Shown in pieces: positions 38,575 to 41,296 of a stretch of DNA of 41,296 nt. The stretch is from contig CAJWVY010000007.1 of assembly GCA_913048135.1 (NCBI GenBank), positions 1 to 41,296 on the forward strand, written 5' to 3'. Positions within the stretch are counted from its first letter, which is position 1. The number at the start of each line of letters is the position of its first letter. The notes under the pieces are model-generated. The model did no database searches and was not told the DNA's origin. It saw only the letters and a list, made by a program, of their open reading frames with translations. The DNA is from an uncultured Verrucomicrobiales bacterium. GTDB lineage: Bacteria > Verrucomicrobiota > Verrucomicrobiia > Limisphaerales > UBA1100. Position numbers and translations under genes: made by a program.

Positions 38575-41296
38575 ATGGCGCGCAAGGAGGCTCCCCAAAA
38601 GGACACAACTCAGGGAGGCGCCAACGAGGTTCTCGGTATCGGCCTGTTTGCATTGGCTGTGCTGTTCTTGTTGGCCCTATTCTCGTACGACAAGGGTGAC
38701 TTGTCGTTCAATGGCACGGAGATCAATGATCCCCGACACAACCTCGTGGGCCTGATTGGCGCATGGCTGGCGCAGGGTTGTTTCCTGGCCTTGGGTGTGG
38801 CCGCCTATCTGTTGCCGCCGCTCACGTTGGTATTTGCCTTCGGTTTCCTGATCAACAAACTCGACGGACTGCGCAAACGTTGGCCGTGGGCGATCGCCAT
38901 GATTCTGGCCGGCTCGGCAGGCCTGAGCCTGTACCCCAACCTCTTCGGTGGATTAGCTGGCCAGCTTAACACCGTGGATGGCGGCGGCTACATCGGTATG
39001 CTGCTCAACAAAGCTATCTTCCAGCACGTAGGCACGGCCGGTGCCACGGTGATCCTGCTGTCGGTCTACGCAGTGAGCCTGCTGTATATCACCAATTTTC
39101 AACTCAAAGATTGGGCCAAAGAGATGTGGCAAAAATGGAAGCTGCGCCGCATTGACCGTTCGGCACCTCTGGCCGAAGAGGAAGTGGAGCTGACCAAAAA
39201 AGAGGATGAACTCAGCCAGCGCCTCAAGGAACTGGAAGATCTCCAGCGCAAACTCGAAGCCACGCAAACGCAGGTTGAACAAACTGCTCAGGCCGCGGAG
39301 GAAACCGTCGCCGCCGCGCAGCAGGATGATCCGCGCATCATCGATCTTAGCCAGCCCGGCGCCCAAGCCGCCCAAGCAGCGGAGGATGAGGAGGATGAAG
39401 AAGACGACACCTCCGCCAAACGTCAACTGGCCGCCATCATGTTTACCGACATCGCCGGCTACAGTCGGTTGGCCAATCATGATGAGAAAGAGGCGCTCAA
39501 GCTGATCCGCAAACAACGCCGCCTGCTCAAGCCGATCGTCAAGAAATACGAAGGTGAATGGCTTAAGGAAATCGGCGACGGTTTATTGTTGAGCTTCGCC
39601 AGTTCGCTGAATGCCGTGGATTGTGCGCTCGCTATTCAGGAGAAAGTCCGTGGGCACGCCCATCTCGATTTGCGCATTGGCATCCACCAGGGCGATATCG
39701 TGCGGGACGGCAAGGATATTCTGGGCGACGGTGTCAATATCGCCTCACGCATCGAGCCCTACGCGCCGATTGGTGGCGTGGCAGTTTCGGAAAAAATTCA
39801 GCAGGACCTGATCAGCCAACCGCAATATGAGGTGCAGTTGCTCGGCGAATTTGCCCTCGAAGGCGTGGATCAGCGCGTTGAGATTTACACCCTGAAAACC
39901 GGCGCGGAAGAGCTGGATGAAACCCAAATCATCGAGCCCGAAGACGCCGCACAGGAGGAGACCGTACTGCCGCCGGACGCCTTGGAAAGCGACGAGCCGG
40001 AACCTTCCGTGCCGTCCGCCACCGCCGAGGATGTATTGGGAGTGGAATCACCGGAACCCGTCAAAGCCACCGATGAAGAAGAGGACGGCACCGAATCCTC
40101 CGTCCACATCGCAGCTCCTGTTTCCAGTACGGGCCCGCTCCAGCAACCGAAGAAAAAAGGCCCCAAGGCCACGCGCGTGGATCGCGGGCCGATGATTGAG
40201 AATTACAACCTGCCGCCCGCCAGCTTCCTGCAAGCCCCCGAGTACAATGCCCCGCAGGTGGACGCCACCGAGGAACTCAAGGCGCAGGCCATCACCATCC
40301 AGAAAACGCTCAACCAATTCGGTGTGGAAGTGACGCTGGGCGATATTACAAAGGGTCCGACCATCACACGGTTTGAACTGCACCCGGCCGCCGGCGTGAA
40401 GATGGAGAAAATCACCACGTACGCCAACAACATCACAGCCGCCTTAGAAGCCGAGCGCATCAATATCCTTGCCCCGGTGCCCGGTAAGAGCACGGTGGGT
40501 GTGGAAGTGCCCAACCGCGTGAAGACGAAGGTCATCATGCGCGATTTGCTCGAGAGCGATGAATGGAAGAAGAGCAAGGCCAAGATCCCCGTGGCTCTCG
40601 GTAAGGATGTGTACGGCAAACCGATGATTGCTGACCTGGCCGAGATGCCGCACCTGCTGATCGCTGGTGCCACCGGCGCGGGCAAGAGCGTCTGCATGAA
40701 CAGCATTATCGCGTCGTTGTTGTATAAATTCTCTCCGGACGAAATGCGGATGGTGATGATTGATCCCAAGGTCGTGGAGTTGCAGATGTACAACAAGCTG
40801 CCGCACCTTGTGGTGCCTGTGGTGACCGACCCGAAGAAGGTGATCCTTGCCCTGCGCTGGGTGGTGCAGGAGATGGAGAAACGCTACAAGATTTTCGCGC
40901 AGGAAAACGTGAAGAACATTCACGCATTTAACAAGCGGTCACCTAAGAAACCGCTGCCGGAATCCGAGCCGGAGTTGCCGCTCTTTGGCGGTGCCGAAGA
41001 ACGGGTCGAGGCTGGTCAGGACGGCTTTGCCGTGGAGATCGATGAGGAGATCACCGTACCGCGTGAGCAAGAATTGGAGATTCCAGACAAGCTCAGCTAT
41101 ATCGTCGTGGTGATTGATGAGCTGGCCGATCTCATGCTTACCGCGCCGGCTGAGGTGGAGAACGCCATCGCGCGCATCACGCAAATGGCCCGGGCCGCCG
41201 GCATCCACTGCATCGTGGCCACCCAACGCCCGAGCGTGAAGGTGATTACCGGCGTGATCAAAGCAAACATCCCAAGCCGCATCGCCTTCCAGGTGG
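38575..41296 (+). CDS. ftsK: FtsK/SpoIIIE DNA translocase with embedded class III nucleotide cyclase domain (3' end outside window)
   Basis: The frame is open from ATG 38575 to the window end (907 codons). Residues about 20-165 hold four transmembrane helices, the FtsK 4TM domain. Residues about 203-260 form a charged coiled coil, and 283-443 a class III cyclase catalytic domain. An acidic linker runs to about 540, then the FtsK alpha domain (about 543-680, ITKGPTITRFELHPAAGVKMEKI). The RecA-like motor follows, with Walker A GATGAGKS (698-705) and Walker B VVVIDELADLM (Asp848). DPKVVELQMYNKLPHL and QMARAAGIHCIVATQRPSVKVITG are classic FtsK. About 50 extra residues (788-840) lie between AFNKR and Walker B. 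FtsK pumps chromosomal DNA at the septum. The gamma DNA-reading domain would lie beyond the window. Confidence 0.93.
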   Translation, partial: MARKEAPQKDTTQGGANEVLGIGLFALAVLFLLALFSYDKGDLSFNGTEINDPRHNLVGLIGAWLAQGCFLALGVAAYLLPPLTLVFAFGFLINKLDGLRKRWPWAIAMILAGSAGLSLYPNLFGGLAGQLNTVDGGGYIGMLLNKAIFQHVGTAGATVILLSVYAVSLLYITNFQLKDWAKEMWQKWKLRRIDRSAPLAEEEVELTKKEDELSQRLKELEDLQRKLEATQTQVEQTAQAAEETVAAAQQDDPRIIDLSQPGAQAAQAAEDEEDEEDDTSAKRQLAAIMFTDIAGYSRLANHDEKEALKLIRKQRRLLKPIVKKYEGEWLKEIGDGLLLSFASSLNAVDCALAIQEKVRGHAHLDLRIGIHQGDIVRDGKDILGDGVNIASRIEPYAPIGGVAVSEKIQQDLISQPQYEVQLLGEFALEGVDQRVEIYTLKTGAEELDETQIIEPEDAAQEETVLPPDALESDEPEPSVPSATAEDVLGVESPEPVKATDEEEDGTESSVHIAAPVSSTGPLQQPKKKGPKATRVDRGPMIENYNLPPASFLQAPEYNAPQVDATEELKAQAITIQKTLNQFGVEVTLGDITKGPTITRFELHPAAGVKMEKITTYANNITAALEAERINILAPVPGKSTVGVEVPNRVKTKVIMRDLLESDEWKKSKAKIPVALGKDVYGKPMIADLAEMPHLLIAGATGAGKSVCMNSIIASLLYKFSPDEMRMVMIDPKVVELQMYNKLPHLVVPVVTDPKKVILALRWVVQEMEKRYKIFAQENVKNIHAFNKRSPKKPLPESEPELPLFGGAEERVEAGQDGFAVEIDEEITVPREQELEIPDKLSYIVVVIDELADLMLTAPAEVENAIARITQMARAAGIHCIVATQRPSVKVITGVIKANIPSRIAFQV
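39421..39903 (+). other. Class III adenylate cyclase domain inside FtsK
   Basis: Residues 283-443 of the FtsK protein. IMFTDIAGYS gives the first metal-binding Asp (Asp292). EWLKEIGDGLLLSF gives the adenine-contacting Lys331 and the second metal Asp335. RIGIHQGDIV is the conserved core strand. GKDILGDGVNIASRIEP gives the purine-selecting Asp381, Asn388 and the transition-state Arg392. The Lys/Asp pair predicts ATP rather than GTP as substrate. The closing GEFALEGVDQRVEIYTLK is the typical C-terminal strand of stand-alone bacterial cyclases. The reading frame is continuous on both sides and composition matches the rest of the gene. Confidence 0.92.

Overview
The window looks like a chromosomal segment of a Gram-negative member of the Verrucomicrobiota. 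It carries a 51-residue small basic protein of the kind largely restricted to Verrucomicrobia and Chlamydiae (33713-33868, minus). It also has a DUF5069 protein, a Tat-exported Gfo/Idh/MocA oxidoreductase of the planctomycete/verrucomicrobial type, a kdsB-pyrG pair as in chlamydiae, and a three-subunit type B succinate dehydrogenase. Heptose and Kdo genes imply a lipopolysaccharide outer membrane. No rRNA, tRNA, CRISPR, IS element or integrase was seen. This is mostly core genome, about 55-60% GC by eye.

Layout. Positions 1 to about 160 are compositionally different and read on the minus strand as a MiaB/CDK5RAP1-like fragment, so the left edge may be chimeric or may border another gene. Then come a small TPR protein, a secreted DUF3298-type protein and DUF5069 (plus), and a convergent PLP aminotransferase (minus). 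From 4009 to 10556 a tightly overlapped plus-strand operon runs thiG, heptose-7-P kinase, gmhB, kdsB, pyrG, folC, HAD hydrolase. It combines LPS sugar activation, the CTP supply for CMP-Kdo, and cofactor genes. An AT-rich gap precedes hsp20-clpB (heat shock), then sdhCAB (the sdhA-sdhB part is visibly lower in GC) and the Gfo/Idh/MocA gene.

From 19062 to 33868 almost everything is on the minus strand. In transcription order it is: small basic protein, rluB-like pseudouridine synthase, SH3/proline-rich secreted protein, folD, DUF6941-like protein, a membrane protein, a TPR-LysM lipoprotein, a membrane-anchored protein, ABC ATPase, a 966-residue ABC permease and a terminator. A second run follows: two coiled-coil tail-anchored proteins, ogt and ileS. 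From 34107 plus-strand genes resume (cstA, nadD, rsfS). They are followed by minus-strand DUF4149 and YihY membrane proteins.

The most unusual gene is the last one (38575 to the window end, incomplete). It is an FtsK/SpoIIIE DNA translocase in which a complete class III nucleotide cyclase domain, with all expected catalytic residues, lies in frame between the four-helix membrane domain and the motor. This suggests a direct link between the division/chromosome-segregation machine and cyclic-nucleotide signalling. I know of no described system of this architecture, though I could not search.
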